Shown piece by piece: positions 61,672-64,000 of a DNA stretch of 64,000 nucleotides. The translations under genes were made by a program, and so were the position numbers. Each line of letters opens with the position of its first letter. The first letter of the stretch is position 1. The stretch covers positions 62,001 through 126,000 of the forward strand of contig NZ_CAJE01000004.1 of the NCBI RefSeq assembly GCF_000308215.1. The letters are read 5' to 3'. The notes below the pieces were generated by a model that worked only from the letters and a program-made list of their open reading frames with translations, was not told the origin of the DNA and made no database searches. This DNA comes from Methanomassiliicoccus luminyensis B10 (GTDB taxonomy: Archaea; Thermoplasmatota; Thermoplasmata; Methanomassiliicoccales; Methanomassiliicoccaceae).

Positions 61672-64000
61672 ATGGTCGATTCCGTCAGTGACCAACCGGC
61701 GCTCGGTCCGGAGGCCGAGCAGAGCGTGTCCGAAGATCATATCGCGCTCATCTACGAGACGGCCGAGGAAGAGCTGTCGGCTCTTACCCAGCTGATACGG
61801 GTGGGGCTGGAGAAGGGCGAGCTGTGCCTGTATATCTCCAACGACGGGAAGGACCAGGTCGTGGTCGAGGCCCTCAAGGCGGAGCACGTCGACGTGGACA
61901 AGGCCGTGAGCAACGGTTCCTTGATCCTCGCCAACAAGAGCGAGGTCTACTTCAAGATGGGACGGTTCGACCCCGACTGGACCCTCCGCGTGGTGGGGAA
62001 CATCGCCGATCTGGCAAAGGACTATGGGTTCACCGCCATGCGCATCATCTCGGACATGTCGTGGGCGCTGGAGAACCTCCCCGGGGTGGAGAGGTGGGCC
62101 GAATACGAGGCCAAGCTAAACTCGCTGGACCCCGGCATCAGCGTGCGGGCCATATGCCAGTACGACCGCAGGGCCTTCCCTCCGGAAGCGCTCCTGACGG
62201 CGGTGAAGGCGCATCCCAAGGTAGCGTCCCACGGCTCCGTGTGCAAGAACCACCTCTGCATTCCCGCCGAGGTCCTCCTCAAGGGCGGATATGCGGGAGC
62301 GGAGCTGGACCGAGTCCTGGACAGCATCAGACGCTCCTCCTCGTGGGAGGCGGACCTAAAGGACCGCCAGCTGGAGATGGAGCAGACCAAGAAGCGCCTG
62401 GAGAACGAGGCGGCCACCAAGAAAAAGCTGGAGGCAGCGCTCGACGAATCGCGCCGCCGGTTCGCCGAGTTCGCGGAGAGGACCTCGGACTGGGTATGGG
62501 AGATCGGGAAGGACGGCGCGTACGTGTATTCCTCCCCGAGGGTCAAGGACATCCTGGGGCTGCGGCCCGAGGAGGTCCTGGGCAAGAACATCCTGGACAT
62601 GGTATCGCCGGGGGATGCGGAACGCGTCTCCGATGCTCTGGCCAAAGCGGTCGAGGACCACGCGCCGATAACCGCCTTGGAGAAGGAGGTCAGGCACAAA
62701 GATGGCCACACCGTGTTCCTGGAGATGAGCGGGAACCCCCTGTTCGACCGGAACGGCGAGTTCTCCGGGTACCGCGGAATGGACCGCGACATCACCGGGC
62801 GGAAGGCGGCCAAGCAGGCTATTGACGAGCACCGCAAGCGGGCCGAGATATCAGAGTCCGAAGCGGAGGCCAGGGGCCGGAGGATCTGTCTGCTCGAGAC
62901 CGACCAGGCCCAGCTCAGGGCCGCCATGGAGGAGAGGGACGCCGCGCTGGTATCTCTCAACGAGGCCCTGGCGACAAGCCAGCATGAGCTGTCGCAGGCA
63001 AAGGGCGACGTCGAGCGGCTCAACTCCTCTCTGACGGAACGAGATGAGGAGCTTAGCGCTGCCCGCAGGGCCATCGCGGAGAAGGACGCCTCCCTCAGCG
63101 AGAAGGACGGGGCCGCGGCAGCTATGCAGGAGGCCCTGCAGGCCAAGGACGCCGAGCTTGGCACGGTCCGCGAGGCCCTCGCCGGCACCCAGGACGCAGT
63201 GGCGCAGAAGCAGGCCGACATCATCCAGCTACGGCAGCAGGCGGAGCATATGGAATCCGAGCTGGGGATCGCGCGGACAATCATAGCTCAGAAGGAGGAA
63301 TCGCTCGCCGCGGTGCAGGAGCGGCTCGACCAGGGGAACGCCGAGATGGCCAGCCTCCGGGGCGAGCTGGCATCCGCGCAGGCCGCCGTGGAGGGCACCA
63401 GGAGCGAGCTGGAGGCCCGCATCGGGGAACTGCAGGAGGTCCGGGAGATCCTCTCTCAGAGGGATGAGGAGCTTTCCGCGACCTATGCCCGGATCGGGGT
63501 ACTGGACGTCGATATCACCAAGGCCAGCACCGATCTGTCCGCCGCCCTCGCTGCCGTCGAGAGCATCCGGACGGAGCTGACGTCGCGGACCGCCGAGCTG
63601 GAGGCCCGCATCGGCGAGCTACGGGGCGCTCGGACGGACCTGTCTGAAAGGGAGGAAGCGCTGTCCCAGGCCAACGCGCGCATCGCGGAGCTGGAAGGGG
63701 AACTGGGCAGGACCCATGCGGAGCTGTCCGCCGCGGTCGCGCTGGCAGAGGGCACCAAGGCCGACCTGGCCGCCCGTACTGCTGAACTGCAGGAGGTCCA
63801 GGAAGCCCAGGCGTCCCTGGAGGGGGAGAGGGGGCGGCTGGTCCAGCTGGTCCGCGAGGAGGGCGATCTCATCGGCTCTATGAAGGAGACCGTGGCGAAG
63901 TATTCCGCCGAGCTCAATGAGCGCGAGTCGCTAATAACCAACCTGCAGGCCGCCGCGGCGTTCAGGGAGTCCGAGCTGATCACCCGCAAGGCCGTGGCGG
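61672..64000 (+). CDS. MEDS-PAS sensor with very long coiled coil (runs off the right edge)
   Basis: At least 776 codons, open to the end of the window. The N-terminus (about 15-200) is a MEDS domain: DHIALIYETAEEELSALT, VGLEKGELCLYIS, ICQYDRRAFPPEALL and the late HPKVASHGSVCKN. A coiled coil leads to a PAS domain (about 255-370: ERTSDWVWEIGKDGAYVYSS, then GMDRDITGRK), and then more than 370 residues of heptad-like repeats (SLTERDEELSAAR and similar). MEDS occurs in methanogen and methylotroph sensors. The output domain is outside the window. TTTATC at about 61588 is the likely promoter. Confidence 0.82.
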   Translation, partial: MVDSVSDQPALGPEAEQSVSEDHIALIYETAEEELSALTQLIRVGLEKGELCLYISNDGKDQVVVEALKAEHVDVDKAVSNGSLILANKSEVYFKMGRFDPDWTLRVVGNIADLAKDYGFTAMRIISDMSWALENLPGVERWAEYEAKLNSLDPGISVRAICQYDRRAFPPEALLTAVKAHPKVASHGSVCKNHLCIPAEVLLKGGYAGAELDRVLDSIRRSSSWEADLKDRQLEMEQTKKRLENEAATKKKLEAALDESRRRFAEFAERTSDWVWEIGKDGAYVYSSPRVKDILGLRPEEVLGKNILDMVSPGDAERVSDALAKAVEDHAPITALEKEVRHKDGHTVFLEMSGNPLFDRNGEFSGYRGMDRDITGRKAAKQAIDEHRKRAEISESEAEARGRRICLLETDQAQLRAAMEERDAALVSLNEALATSQHELSQAKGDVERLNSSLTERDEELSAARRAIAEKDASLSEKDGAAAAMQEALQAKDAELGTVREALAGTQDAVAQKQADIIQLRQQAEHMESELGIARTIIAQKEESLAAVQERLDQGNAEMASLRGELASAQAAVEGTRSELEARIGELQEVREILSQRDEELSATYARIGVLDVDITKASTDLSAALAAVESIRTELTSRTAELEARIGELRGARTDLSEREEALSQANARIAELEGELGRTHAELSAAVALAEGTKADLAARTAELQEVQEAQASLEGERGRLVQLVREEGDLIGSMKETVAKYSAELNERESLITNLQAAAAFRESELITRKAVA

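Overview
The window comes from a GC-rich methanogenic archaeon of the order Methanomassiliicoccales (class Thermoplasmata), close to the genus Methanomassiliicoccus. Four things point there: a complete pyrrolysine cassette (pylT-pylS-pylB-pylC-pylD) whose PylS lacks the N-terminal tRNA-binding domain, two monomethylamine methyltransferase genes read through an in-frame amber codon, a solitary 5S rRNA gene, and archaeal TATA boxes in front of many genes.

Layout. 1-10.7 kb: the end of an MMPL exporter, small redox enzymes, an ABC-2 exporter, two MFS pumps (one under a MarR regulator with a clear operator), a DUF1638 gene with a C-terminal frameshift and an HTH regulator. 10.9-15 kb: solitary 5S rRNA, the CDC48 AAA ATPase, an F420/NADP oxidoreductase-like protein and a zinc-ribbon transglutaminase-like membrane protein. 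15.2-27.9 kb is the methylamine/pyrrolysine island. On the minus strand lie mtmC1-mtmB1 and an Rh-type ammonium channel. Diverging from them are tRNA-Pyl, pylSBCD, ramA, mtmC2 and mtmB2, followed by a convergent cysteine-rich HTH regulator. MtmB demethylates monomethylamine onto MtmC, RamA re-reduces the corrinoid, the Pyl genes supply amino acid 22, and the Rh channel probably moves ammonia or methylamine.

27.9-34.9 kb: a flavoprotein, Hsp20, a DUF835 membrane sensor, a TetR regulator, a fasciclin/zinc-finger protein, a small thioredoxin and an M32 carboxypeptidase. 35-46.5 kb is an osmo-/ion-homeostasis block: TrkA-TrkH potassium uptake, a long lysine-2,3-aminomutase-family radical SAM enzyme, a glycine-betaine ABC importer and two cation/proton antiporters. 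The aminomutase-family gene and the betaine operon carry the same roughly 85-nt structured 5' leader with compensatory base changes. It looks like an undescribed cis-regulatory RNA and is the best candidate here for a new system. 46.5-52.4 kb: a hydrolase, an acyl-CoA synthetase, a cupin regulator and a 2-oxoacid:ferredoxin oxidoreductase, suggesting assimilation of organic acids. 52.5-64 kb: paired flavin-reductase-like proteins, a pyruvyl-transferase-like protein joined to a winged helix, MsrB, a HAD phosphatase, an MBL-rhodanese protein, an arsenic locus (ACR3, ArsR) and the start of a long MEDS-PAS coiled-coil sensor.

Amber codons: besides the two internal Pyl codons, at least nine genes, including both mtmB genes and pylB, end in TAG. 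Amber is therefore both a sense and a stop codon here. mtmB1 and the downstream Rh gene lie in one frame separated only by TAG codons.
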